A DNA stretch of 64,000 bases from CAVPDG01 sp963702535 (lineage in GTDB: Bacteria > Chloroflexota > Anaerolineae > Anaerolineales > UBA4823), in NCBI GenBank assembly GCA_963702535.1, contig CAVPDG010000013.1:62001-126000 (forward strand). The letters run 5' to 3'. Of the stretch, positions 1 through 8,288 are shown one piece after another; the first letter of the stretch is position 1; every line of letters starts with the position of its first letter. The position numbers and the translations under genes were made by a program. Below the pieces are notes generated by a model that had not been told where the DNA came from, made no database searches, and worked only from the letters and a program-made list of their open reading frames with translations.

Positions 1-1
1 C

Positions 2-1147
2 GGCTTTCGTGCCACTGTCTTTCACCTGGGCGTTTTCGCGCGCCTGGCGTGTGAAAATCGCCTGGAAGATGTGATCTTGATCTCCACCGTTTCGGGCGGT
101 AGCCTGTGCACGGGTCTGGTCTTCGCCCTCAACGAGTTTAAGTGGCCCGGCAGCCAGGAGTTCCTTGAAAAGGTTGAGCCGCGGGCGCGCCAGCTTCTCA
201 CCACTTTCGACCTGCAAGGCTCGCTGCTGAGCCGCGTCTTCGGTACATTCTGGACTGTGCTGGAGACACGCGCCGATGATCTCTCCGCTTTGATGCAGAA
301 GCACTGGAAGATCACCGCCCGCCTCAAGGACCTCCCGCCCTCGCCGCGCTGGATGATTAACGCTACCTGCTATGAGACGGGCAAGAACTGGCGTTTCGAG
401 CGCTTTCGCATGGGTGATTATCTCTTCGGCTACACCCATGATACCGACCTGCCCCTCAGCGACGCCTTGGCAGCCTCCGCCGGCTTTCCCGGCTTGATTG
501 GAGCGCTTGAGGTAAAAGCCGCCGGGCGGAAGTGGTTCAAATACTCAACGAAATTCGACCCTGCGCTGAAGCTGGCGAGCCCGGATGAGGAAGAAAGCTG
601 GGGCAAAGTCGCTATCGAGCCCCACTTCCCCAGCGCTCACCTGTGGGATGGCGGTGTGTACGACAACCACGGGCTGGAAGGTATCCATGATTTCCGTACC
701 GGCTGGTCGAAGCGCTTCGGTTTCCTGATCGTGAGCGATGCCGCCGGTCGCGGCGGGGAGGAGAAGTACCGCAAGGGCATCCCTGCCATTATGCGCCTAT
801 CCACCGGCATCATGATGAACCAGGTGCGCTCCCTGCGCACGCGCGCCCTCATCGAGCGCCTCGCTAACCACGCTGATGAAGACCAGGGCGTGTTCCTGCA
901 GACCGGCAACTCGTGCAAATACATCATGGAGAGCGCCGGGCGCAGCGATTGGCTGCCGCAGTTTTGCCAGGGCGCCTTGCCGCAAGACGAGGTCGAAAAA
1001 GCCGCTGCAATGGGTACGGTTATCCGCAAGTTGACGATGGAAGAGTACGAGCGCCTCTACCATCACGGCTATGAGGTGGCAGACGCAACCCTGTGCGCTT
1101 ACTACCCGCACATGTTCCAGCACCAACCGTACGGTACTTCGGCATAG
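2..1147 (+). CDS. Patatin-like phospholipase (5'-truncated by window edge)
   Basis: The reading frame is already open at base 2, so the gene begins outside the window; the GTG at 71 lies inside the conserved domain and is not the start. The first visible residues, GFRATVFHLG, match the oxyanion-hole block of patatin-like acylhydrolases. About 25 residues later STVSGGSL supplies the nucleophile Ser elbow. The dyad Asp is likely in LWDGGVYDNHG, about 230 visible residues in. These three blocks in order define the family, which hydrolyses acyl esters of lipids with a Ser-Asp dyad. The visible part (381 residues) ends at TAG. The preferred substrate cannot be read from the sequence. Confidence 0.85.
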   Translation, partial: GFRATVFHLGVFARLACENRLEDVILISTVSGGSLCTGLVFALNEFKWPGSQEFLEKVEPRARQLLTTFDLQGSLLSRVFGTFWTVLETRADDLSALMQKHWKITARLKDLPPSPRWMINATCYETGKNWRFERFRMGDYLFGYTHDTDLPLSDALAASAGFPGLIGALEVKAAGRKWFKYSTKFDPALKLASPDEEESWGKVAIEPHFPSAHLWDGGVYDNHGLEGIHDFRTGWSKRFGFLIVSDAAGRGGEEKYRKGIPAIMRLSTGIMMNQVRSLRTRALIERLANHADEDQGVFLQTGNSCKYIMESAGRSDWLPQFCQGALPQDEVEKAAAMGTVIRKLTMEEYERLYHHGYEVADATLCAYYPHMFQHQPYGTSA

Positions 1148-1223
1148 GGTAGGCAGCCAGCCGTCAGGGATGGAGGGTCAGGCTGTCGATCGCATGTTGG
1201 TATGCCGACATCTCAAACATGTC

Positions 1224-1430
1224 TTACCCGGGCGGGTTGCACGCCATTTCACCTGCCTCCGCCTGGAAAATGTAGAGCTGATCTCCGTGCTGGATGATGG
1301 TGAGCTTGCCAAGCGATTCGTCCCGCCAAAGCGAAAATCCACCTTCAACCCTGGCGATCGAGCTGGCGCGTTTCTAGATTTAACCAGGCACCAGATTCCC
1401 GGAGGAGTGCTTGACCAGCCCATCAACGGA
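1224..1430 (-). pseudogene. Decayed or broken short reading frame
   Basis: In one minus-strand frame this gap reads DGLVKHSSGNLVPG, then two close stop codons, then KRASSIARVEGG, FSLWRDESLGK and LTIIQHGDQLYIFQ before a final stop. The residue composition looks like a real soluble domain and not random translation, but there is no start codon or ribosome binding site. It may be a gene remnant, or a small gene broken by base-calling errors. I do not recognise the family. The rest of the stretch 1148-1496 shows nothing else. Confidence 0.3.
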
Positions 1431-1496
1431 TTAAGGTAATTAACGGAGTATGCTCCGTCCGGGTTCTCCCCGGTATGCGGTTGTCGTCGAGCTAAT

Positions 1497-2720
1497 CTAC
1501 GGTTGGCACTCGCTGATCCGCTGGCGGAGCGCTTCGATGACCAAGGGGGAGTTACCCCAGGCGCCCATATTCACCACCTGGATATTTTCCGGCAGGTGCG
1601 CCGCCTCCACCGCTTCGGGCACCTGGATATCGCTGTGGATCGAGTCGGCGCTGATGGAGGCTGAGAAAACCAGGATGCGCTCAACGCCTCTGGCGGCCAG
1701 CTCTGCTACCGCGGGTGTAATCTTGGGGGTTTTGAATTCCATCCATGCCAGCAGCACATTTTCCGGCTTGTAGCCTGCCGCGATCAGCCGCTCACGGACC
1801 TGGTTGCGGAACTTGTTCTCCTGTTCGGTCTGTGTGGGGTAAAAGGCATCCCAATCGTCCGGCTGCCCGTGCCCCACCAGCAAGATGCCCACTTTGTCTT
1901 TGCTTACGCCGTTCAGGTGAGTGTTTGCCCGGGCGACAAACATCTGTTGCAACCCGTCGGTATCCCAGAGAGGTTTTGCTTCGCACACGCTGGCGCCGTA
2001 TTTTTCAATCTCCAGCGCCTCCAGCATCTCGAATCCCGCGATGGTATGGCTCGAATCGGTGAGGAACACCGGCAGCACAATCAGCTTGCTGGCGCCGTCA
2101 TTGAGCGCCTGGATAGCCATCTCATCCGGTCGAGGCGGGCTGTCTAAAAATGCCTGGTAAAAGCGTGTCCCGCGTTGGAGCTCTTCCGGCATGGAGAGCA
2201 TCAGGCTATGCAGCATGATCTGGTGCACTTTATTGTGCGCGCTGCCGCCGATCGCCAGGTACTCTCGGCGCACGTTGTTCAGGAAGAAAGGACGGAAAGG
2301 CCAGGGCACGAAGGACACGCCATCGTGGTCTAGCTCGTGAAAGGTCTCGATCCACGGCATTGGGCTGTAAGCCGGCGGCTCGCCATGCGTGAAGTACAGG
2401 ACGGCGGTATGCCCGTCGCCGGGATCGTCTTCAGAGCGGGTGATGGCAGGCAGCTCGCGTTCCTCTGACTGCGCCAGATAAACGCGGGTCGCCCCCAGGT
2501 ATCCCAGGGCAAAGAGCACCAGCAGCAATCCAAAATCTGCCGCCAGAAACCAGCCGCGGAAGAAGCGAAATGCCAGGTAACCCCAGATGATCAGGATTCC
2601 CACGAGTAAAGCCAGGAATAAGCTCATGCGGAGCGGTGAAGATACCAGGTATGCCAGGAAAAACACGCCGCTTGCGATGGCGAGGAGAGCAGAAAGAAGC
2701 CAGGGAGCCATTTTCTTCAT
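1497..2720 (-). CDS. Membrane-anchored ferrochelatase/CbiX-like protein
   Basis: About 407 residues. ATG at 2720 is preferred over the adjacent TTG because GAGGT lies six bases upstream. The N-terminus has three predicted membrane helices within the first 80 residues. The soluble part has two lobes of the type II chelatase fold: the first starts with LYFTHGEPPAY and contains KLIVLPVFLTDSSHT; the second has ILLVGHGQPDDWD and ends with alternating beta/alpha segments (RILVFSASISADSIHSD). HG motifs of this kind hold the catalytic His in ferrochelatase and CbiX/SirB. The membrane anchor is unusual for the family. It may insert metal into a tetrapyrrole at the membrane, but no other tetrapyrrole genes are adjacent, so the substrate is unknown. 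Confidence 0.6.
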   Translation of the reverse strand: MKKMAPWLLSALLAIASGVFFLAYLVSSPLRMSLFLALLVGILIIWGYLAFRFFRGWFLAADFGLLLVLFALGYLGATRVYLAQSEERELPAITRSEDDPGDGHTAVLYFTHGEPPAYSPMPWIETFHELDHDGVSFVPWPFRPFFLNNVRREYLAIGGSAHNKVHQIMLHSLMLSMPEELQRGTRFYQAFLDSPPRPDEMAIQALNDGASKLIVLPVFLTDSSHTIAGFEMLEALEIEKYGASVCEAKPLWDTDGLQQMFVARANTHLNGVSKDKVGILLVGHGQPDDWDAFYPTQTEQENKFRNQVRERLIAAGYKPENVLLAWMEFKTPKITPAVAELAARGVERILVFSASISADSIHSDIQVPEAVEAAHLPENIQVVNMGAWGNSPLVIEALRQRISECQP

Positions 2721-2766
2721 CAATATACCTCACAAAATCTCGATTTTCAATGGGATTGAAAACCGA

Positions 2767-3306
2767 TTATCTCCAATCGGGTTCTATAAAGACATCAGCC
2801 CATGGAAGCTTGAACGTGAAGCTGATGTATAAAACAATAGACGCAGTGAATAGGATCAGGATCAGGGTACTCAAGTTTCGTGTATAACGGATTTGAGCAA
2901 ATCCTTGTTCTAGAGATGATACAAAATATCCTACCGACAGGGTGATGATATTTGCATAGATGATCTCCAATGGGATGGTGGGCATTCTCCCATAGATCGC
3001 CGGAGCCAAATACCAGAGTAGGAATACAATCCAGGGTGCAAAGGTCGTTGCTGTCAGCCGTGACAGGATGTGCCTTTTCTTGTCTTGAAGTTGCCTGCGA
3101 TAGATGGCGTATTCGATAACATCCAGGATCAGGAAGGCGAAAAAGGTTGACTTGTAGTGTTGGAAATTCGATTCGGTTGTTGAGCAGATGAGCGAAAGTG
3201 GCAGAATTGGGAAAAATCGGTACGCGAAGTAAAGAAGCATGAAAACAGCCCAGAACAGCACTGTCTTCAAGATGGGGTGAAAGCCAGGAGTCGTTCCAAT
3301 ATTCAA
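2767..3306 (-). CDS. Uncharacterised multi-pass membrane protein
   Basis: A 179-residue protein with about five hydrophobic helices (near residues 12-40, 55-68, 88-108, 115-133 and 145-165). A short loop, TESNFQHYKSTFF, between helices is polar and may be conserved. It ends 46 bases from the start of the chelatase-like gene on the same strand, so the two are probably co-transcribed. I do not recognise the family and see no catalytic motif. Confidence 0.6.
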   Translation of the reverse strand: MNIGTTPGFHPILKTVLFWAVFMLLYFAYRFFPILPLSLICSTTESNFQHYKSTFFAFLILDVIEYAIYRRQLQDKKRHILSRLTATTFAPWIVFLLWYLAPAIYGRMPTIPLEIIYANIITLSVGYFVSSLEQGFAQIRYTRNLSTLILILFTASIVLYISFTFKLPWADVFIEPDWR

Positions 3307-3467
3307 GCTTGCCGATCCTTACCAGTACGATAAATCTAGATAATCGATAGGTTTATGAATGGCTTGCTTGGGGATGGATCGGATCTTGTTTTGCTCCCTG
3401 GAGCAAACGCATCAAGTAGAATTCTATTTTAGTTCCTGTTGTTTATACAAGGGGGTTTTACATATAA

Positions 3468-3491
3468 AATAGATGACATTTGTCATCTATT
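3468..3491. promoter_or_regulatory. Operator-like inverted repeat
   Basis: Two perfect 11-base arms, AATAGATGACA and TGTCATCTATT, flank a two-base spacer in an AT-rich gap about 160 bases upstream of the five-helix membrane protein. The symmetry and lack of a T-run fit a dimeric repressor site better than a terminator. No regulator can be assigned. The remaining gap (3307-3563) shows no gene. Confidence 0.35.
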
Positions 3492-3563
3492 ACACCAAAC
3501 GAAGGGGTATCTGTTCGTCCTGTCTAGGGGTTCACCTCCCTGAACTGCGTAATTCCTACTTAT

Positions 3564-4395
3564 TTACGGCCAGGGAATTTCGACAAACGGCGTATAGCCG
3601 TGCTTCTCCGCTGCCGTGATTCGGCCGTGGGATGGCTCGCTGCAGCCTATCTCATCCGGTATCTCGACTGCTGAGCCGTAAGCGCCTACCGGGGTAAAAA
3701 CAATCTTCCCTTCTTTACACACCCATGCCTCGATCACGTAGGGTGTCTGCTCCGAGTCGTCGCCCGCCCGAAGGGATATGAGGGCTCCAGAAAACGGTGA
3801 CCGTATTTCCATCGCGTCTGGCAGAGACGCCTTTGAGTGGACCATAATAAGGTGAGGGCGGGAGTGGAATATATGTGGGTTGGACGTCCATCACGTCGCC
3901 TTTCACGTCCATAAGCGTTGCCTTCACCCAGCAAGGGTTGTTTCCTCCGATGGCTTGGATCAAGATCCAGGAGCCAGTGTCGGTGCGACCGATGATTTCT
4001 AGGTTACTGCCGGGCACCAATCCGTATTTATATAAATAGGGGGCGCCTGGGCCGTAGCGGCAGTTGGCGCGCACAAGGACTTCACCTCTAAGGATGGCGT
4101 ATGTGGGCGTGACGGATGGTGACGGCGGCTCAGTTACCATGGGGGATGCCTCGGCAGCCAGCTTGCCGGGTGTTTTATTCGCATCTGGCACAATTGTGGG
4201 TGTGGATGGCTCGTTTGTTACACTTTCGGGGCTGGGGGTAAGGGCTGCTCCTGCTAAAGTTGCCACGGACGTGGCTATCTTCCTGGTTGTATCGTCCGTT
4301 GAGGTTTGCGCGATAGGTTGGAGCTGGCTATTCAAACTGCAGGCAGCCGCCAGGATTGCGACCAGAGTGACGAGCGTTAGTTTGTTTCTGGGCAT
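3564..4395 (-). CDS. SH3-domain lipoprotein (one frameshift)
   Basis: The N-terminus (MPRNKLTLVTLVAILAAACS) is a lipoprotein signal with lipobox LAAAC. A Ser/Thr/Pro-rich linker of about 70 residues follows, then a bacterial SH3 domain (VLVRANCRYGPGAPYLYKY through NNPCWVKATL). The upstream frame loses sense after TVTVFWSP near 3785, and the protein continues in a second frame with ISLRAGDDSEQTPYVIEAWV to a stop at 3564. One missing or extra base near 3780 explains this. Such lipoproteins are surface-exposed and SH3b domains often bind peptidoglycan or peptides. The C-terminal segment resembles a fibronectin-like fold, a weak inference. Confidence 0.65.
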
Positions 4396-4410
4396 TGTCC
4401 CGCTGGCTCA

Positions 4411-5094
4411 TCAGGCGAGCCTGGTCGCCTCTGCCCGCTGCTTGATCCCGATCAGCATCCGCCGCTCCATCACGAAATGGATCGGCTCGACGATCACCCG
4501 CCACATCAAAAGGTTGCCGAATGTGCGCTCGAAGCGGTTGCGCGAGCGCGTCCACAACCGGCAATTGCCACCGGTAAGCGGCTCGATCATGAAGATCCAG
4601 TTTGCTGGACCGGGTTCTTCTTTCGCCGGGTCGCACGCTTGCATCACGAGCGCTCGGTTGGTCTCCACTGCCGTGATGCGGAATAGCGGATACCCCTTTG
4701 GTCCCAGCCGCACGTTGTCGCCTGGTCTGGGGTTTTGCCACTGCGGCTCGATTCGCTGGGCGTTGTGTATGCGGCAGCCAGCCAGGTTTTCCAGGCGCTG
4801 GTAGGTGTATAAACCGCCCTTCTCCTGCCCGATCTGCGCCAGCCATGCCCAGATGTCTTCCGGTTTTGCCTGGATGGTGATCGCCCGCGTCACTTCAAGC
4901 GTTGGCTGCGGGACGATCTCGTCGCCGGGGAGCGGGCGATCGGCTTCTCCCTTTGGTGTGCCCCAGCGGCTGTACCAAGGGCGGAGCAGCCAGCTTAACA
5001 GCAGCATGCCGGCGATCGCGCCGGCGGCTCCGATTTCTTCAAGAATGGAGGGATCTTTGGCTTGTTTTTTCATTGTGGGCATCTGTGCCGCCAA
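4411..5094 (-). CDS. SRPBCC-family (START-like) protein with N-terminal helix
   Basis: About 220 residues. One hydrophobic helix (AGAIAGMLLLSWLLRPWY, around residue 25) precedes a START-like fold: it begins VTRAITIQAKPEDIWAWLAQIG, has GDNVRLGPKG in the middle, and ends with FGNLLMWRVIVEPIHFVMERRMLIGIKQRAE. The VTR.I.I.A.PE.IW.WL block is typical of polyketide-cyclase/SRPBCC proteins, which bind hydrophobic ligands in a helix-grip pocket. The start is uncertain: TTG at 5094, or one of two ATGs a few codons in. It lies just upstream of the SH3 lipoprotein on the same strand. The ligand is unknown. Confidence 0.65.
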   Translation of the reverse strand: MAAQMPTMKKQAKDPSILEEIGAAGAIAGMLLLSWLLRPWYSRWGTPKGEADRPLPGDEIVPQPTLEVTRAITIQAKPEDIWAWLAQIGQEKGGLYTYQRLENLAGCRIHNAQRIEPQWQNPRPGDNVRLGPKGYPLFRITAVETNRALVMQACDPAKEEPGPANWIFMIEPLTGGNCRLWTRSRNRFERTFGNLLMWRVIVEPIHFVMERRMLIGIKQRAEATRLA

Positions 5095-5272
5095 ATTTTA
5101 TCACGGTGTTGTGTCTTGCAGGCTGTGCAATACACTGTTCAGGATGGGAACGCAAAAAATGAGGCGCAGAGCGAGCGCAGCCAGCTCCGGATCCCTTTTC
5201 GAGATCATTACCCTTTATCAGTGTAACTCAGTAATCGGATAATTAGGGGATTAAATCCCATTAATCTAGCGT

Positions 5273-5278
5273 TATAAT
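5273..5278 (+). promoter_or_regulatory. Probable -10 element for the fibre gene
   Basis: TATAAT in the context AGCGTTATAAT, about 78 bases before the ATG of the S74 fibre gene. The same AGCGTTATAAT string precedes the secreted-protein gene at 12263, which supports it as a promoter element. No clear -35 box is seen. Confidence 0.45.
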
Positions 5279-5355
5279 TCAGCCCAATATCCGCGGGGTG
5301 ATTTAGCAGGCTCATCCATTGATTGATCGACACAATTGAAGAGGAGGTAATAGAG

Positions 5356-7452
5356 ATGAAACGCTATTCGTTGGTAGTACTACCGGTTGTGTTGGCGCTG
5401 TTACTCCTTGCTGCAGTAGGGGCGTTTGCCCAGAGTAGCTTACCACCGGATCAGCAGCTTCCGCAAGGCCCATTACCTCCTGGACCCCAAGCAGACCAGT
5501 CTCCACCTGGATCTCAAGCGACTCAGTTCGCACAAGAACCATTGGCGCCTGCGGGCAGCTCTTTTACCTACCAGGGTCGCCTAACTCGCAATGGCCAGCC
5601 ACTCAGCGAGACCTGTTCCCTGTCTATCTCCTTGTGGGATGCCGAAAGCAGTGGCTCTTTCCTCAACAGCAACACCCTCAGCACCGTCGTGGTGGAGGGT
5701 GGCCTGTTCACCGTGCCGCTCGACTTCGGCGACCAGGCCTTCCGTGGCGAAGCCCGCTGGCTGGAGACGGCTGTCCGCTGTTCGAGTGACAGTAACTACG
5801 TCACTTTGAGCCCGCGCACGCGCCTCAGGGCTGCGCCGTATGCGCAGTACGCCGTCAACAACTGGGCTATCGGCGGCAATTCCGGTACAGCTGGTTCTGG
5901 ATACCTGGGTACCACCGATAATATGACCTTCACGATCGGGATTAACGGCAGCCCGGTTCTGCGCATTTTTCCCAGGCAGCAGTCACCCAACATCATCGGC
6001 GGCTATGCCGGTAACTATACCACCGCCACTGCCTACGGGGCTACCATTGCGGGCGGCGGCTCATTCTTTTATGAGAATCGCGCTTTGCGTGAATACAGCA
6101 CCGTTGGCGGTGGGCGCAAGAACCAGGCTGATAATTATGGAGCTACGATTGCCGGTGGCATCGATAACTGGGCAGCCAACGATTATGCCACAGTTGCTGG
6201 AGGATTACGTAACTACGCCACTGGTAATGCTTCAGCCATCGCCGGTGGGTTCTACAATGTCGCCAGCGGCTATGTTTCCTTTGTCGGCGGTGGCGACCTC
6301 AACTGGGCGTTATCTCAGAATGCTACCGTCAGCGGTGGCTACAGTAATACTGTCGGCGGAGGCCAATTGATCGCCAATGGCACCATCGGAGGCGGTGTGT
6401 TCAACAAGGTTACAGGTTTTGCTGGTACCATCGCTGGTGGACATGGCAATCAAGCTTCAGGTGAGTGGAGCACGATTAGTGGAGGCGGTTTCAATACAGC
6501 ATCCGCAAGCAGCTCGACTGTAAGTGGTGGAGAATATAGTGTTGCCAGCGGTGTCCGTTCCACTGTCAGCGGTGGTTCGTATAACCAGTCGAGTGGTGCT
6601 GGTTCAACGGTAAGCGGCGGTGGTTGGAATGGCTCCAGTTTCAACGGGAACCAGGCACGCGCCACTGCCTCCACGATTGCCGGAGGTTACGGCAACCGCA
6701 TATCTGTAGATGGCGGTTATGGCACCATCGCCGGTGGGCAATCGAATCTGATTACTGCCACCGCTGGTACTAACCTGTTGATTGCTACGATCGGTGGCGG
6801 TTACAACAACAAGGTAAACCTTGGCGGCGCCACCATTGCTGGTGGTAACAGCAACACAGCCAGCGGTTTTGATGCTGCGGTGGGTGGTGGTAACAACAAC
6901 ACCGCCAGCGGCTCTGCAGCAACTGTTCCCGGAGGCAATAGCAATCTGGCGGCAGGTGCGTTCAGTTTTGCCGCTGGATATCGCGCCAAGGCTTATAACA
7001 ACGGCTGCTTCGCCTGGAACGACAATACCGACGCTGATCTGGTGTGCAATACCAATAACACCTTCGTGGTGCGCTCAACCGGTGGTGTGATCTTCGGTAC
7101 GAATACGAACTTGTCCACCGGTTGTAGCATTGCCCCTGGTGGCGGTGGATGGCTCTGCTCCAGCGATCGCAATACCAAGACCAATTTTGCCCCCGTGGAT
7201 GGGCGCCAGGTGCTCCTCGCTTTGAGTGCCATCCCGATCGAGACCTGGAGCTTTAAGACCGAGGATCCGGCAGTGCGCCATATCGGGCCTATGGCTCAGG
7301 ACTTCAAGGCCGCTTTTACTGTGGGATCAGATGATAAGCGTATCAATTCGCTGGACGCAGATGGCGTCGCCTTGGCGGCAATCCAGGGTTTGTACCAGCT
7401 TACTCAGGATCAAGGCGCACAGATCGCCCGCCAGAAGGCGCAGATTAACTGA
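5356..7452 (+). CDS. Secreted repeat fibre protein with C-terminal S74 chaperone domain
   Basis: ATG at 5356 follows GAGGAGGT and encodes a signal peptide ending near AVGAFAQ. After a Pro/Gln linker there is an N-terminal beta domain (SSFTYQGRLTRNGQPL). Then come about 25 degenerate repeats of the type ATIAGG..N.ASG (about residues 205-560), like the left-handed beta-roll heads of trimeric adhesins. The C-terminus (SDRNTKTNFAPVDG to LAAIQGLYQL) matches the Peptidase_S74 intramolecular chaperone, including the Ser-Asp start where self-cleavage normally occurs. The frame stops at 7452. One base earlier or later it continues as DLQGQVSTLEKRLDALEKGQ and a hydrophobic segment PIILLGLVLVGGFALLWW up to about 7630. 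The intact protein therefore probably ends in a coiled coil and one membrane anchor. Confidence 0.75.
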   Translation: MKRYSLVVLPVVLALLLLAAVGAFAQSSLPPDQQLPQGPLPPGPQADQSPPGSQATQFAQEPLAPAGSSFTYQGRLTRNGQPLSETCSLSISLWDAESSGSFLNSNTLSTVVVEGGLFTVPLDFGDQAFRGEARWLETAVRCSSDSNYVTLSPRTRLRAAPYAQYAVNNWAIGGNSGTAGSGYLGTTDNMTFTIGINGSPVLRIFPRQQSPNIIGGYAGNYTTATAYGATIAGGGSFFYENRALREYSTVGGGRKNQADNYGATIAGGIDNWAANDYATVAGGLRNYATGNASAIAGGFYNVASGYVSFVGGGDLNWALSQNATVSGGYSNTVGGGQLIANGTIGGGVFNKVTGFAGTIAGGHGNQASGEWSTISGGGFNTASASSSTVSGGEYSVASGVRSTVSGGSYNQSSGAGSTVSGGGWNGSSFNGNQARATASTIAGGYGNRISVDGGYGTIAGGQSNLITATAGTNLLIATIGGGYNNKVNLGGATIAGGNSNTASGFDAAVGGGNNNTASGSAATVPGGNSNLAAGAFSFAAGYRAKAYNNGCFAWNDNTDADLVCNTNNTFVVRSTGGVIFGTNTNLSTGCSIAPGGGGWLCSSDRNTKTNFAPVDGRQVLLALSAIPIETWSFKTEDPAVRHIGPMAQDFKAAFTVGSDDKRINSLDADGVALAAIQGLYQLTQDQGAQIARQKAQIN

Positions 7453-7630
7453 TTTACAGGGTCAGGTATCAACCCTGGAGAAAAGGCTTGATGCATTGGA
7501 GAAAGGCCAGGCAACACACAGTAGTTTCTTACCGGCTAACCCGATCATCCTTCTAGGTTTGGTGCTGGTCGGTGGATTCGCCTTACTTTGGTGGCGTTAT
7601 CCCCACCAGGGAGCGAAAAGAGGAAACAAA

Positions 7631-7909
7631 ATGAAAAAGCTAGGTCTCTTTCTCCTTGTTTTTACGCTGCTCATCGCAGTTACCTTAACCGCCTACGCCC
7701 AAACTGGCAACGGCTACGCAATTACCTGGTGGACAATCGACAATGGCGGTAGCCAGAATATCGGTGCTGGCGGCTATGCACTCTCGGCTACGATCGGCCA
7801 ACCGGATGCTGGTAAAGCCGGTGGAGGCAATTACGAGTTGGTTGGCGGCTTTTGGAGTGGTGCCCCTCCACAGGTGTACAGGAATTACCTGCCCACGATT
7901 GTGCGTTAG
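7631..7909 (+). CDS. Small secreted protein with YxLSxTIGQPDAG motif
   Basis: 92 residues. ATG at 7631 follows AGAGGA at a good distance. A signal peptide ends at TLTAYAQ. The mature part contains WWTIDNGG, YALSATIGQPDAGKAGG and YELVGGFWSG, a signature seen at the ends of secreted bacterial proteins. The C-terminus is VYRNYLPTIVR. It follows the fibre gene closely, in the same frame as that gene's displaced tail and with no stop between, so one more indel probably hides the true end of the fibre gene. It may be a surface partner of the fibre. Confidence 0.65.
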   Translation: MKKLGLFLLVFTLLIAVTLTAYAQTGNGYAITWWTIDNGGSQNIGAGGYALSATIGQPDAGKAGGGNYELVGGFWSGAPPQVYRNYLPTIVR

Positions 7910-8039
7910 GCAAGTCTTCGCTTTCATAACCGGGAGATTGCCTGGTTGATCCTCCAATAGCGAAGCCCTGGTTTTCGTTCTGTAGTTTTGGATGGTCTGG
8001 CCCTGGCTGCTCGATCTGCTTGAATACGGGAAGTCTAGT

Positions 8040-8282
8040 CTTAATTGTATGGATCGCTTTAGCCAGTACGTTGTGCGGGTGGTGTAGCCCGACATCCTTT
8101 CCCCACTCCAGGTGCTGGAAGGAAAAACCCCCACCAGCTCCCAGCCTTCTTGACCAAGCTGGTTAAGCCTTTTCTCGGGGGGCAATTCTTTCGTCGATGA
8201 CCTCCGGCAGGTCTTGCCAGTAAAACAGGGTATCGTCTTCATTGCGCTCGTTGATTAAACGCAGATATTCCCATTTTTGCAT
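8040..8282 (-). pseudogene. DUF4177-like small protein, frame broken
   Basis: ATG at 8282 opens a frame reading MQKWEYLRLINERNEDD and WQDLPEVIDERIAPREK. It then hits a stop near 8165, while the neighbouring frame carries on with RLNQLGQEGWELVGVFPS and YWLKRSIQ. The KWEY opening followed by LN.LG.EGWELVGV is typical of DUF4177-type small proteins. One indel near 8172 restores a protein of about 80 residues. The sense at the 3' end is lost near 8040, so the stop is uncertain. The function of the family is not established. Confidence 0.5.
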
Positions 8283-8288
8283 GGATAT

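Noticed and set aside
797..1126. Minus-strand ORFs opposite the patatin gene
   Set aside because: Arg/Ala-rich shadow translations of a conserved gene, no start signals.
7685..8040. Minus-strand frame opposite the small secreted protein
   Set aside because: Only its first part (DUF4177-like) has protein character; the rest is antisense to a gene with a clear signal peptide.
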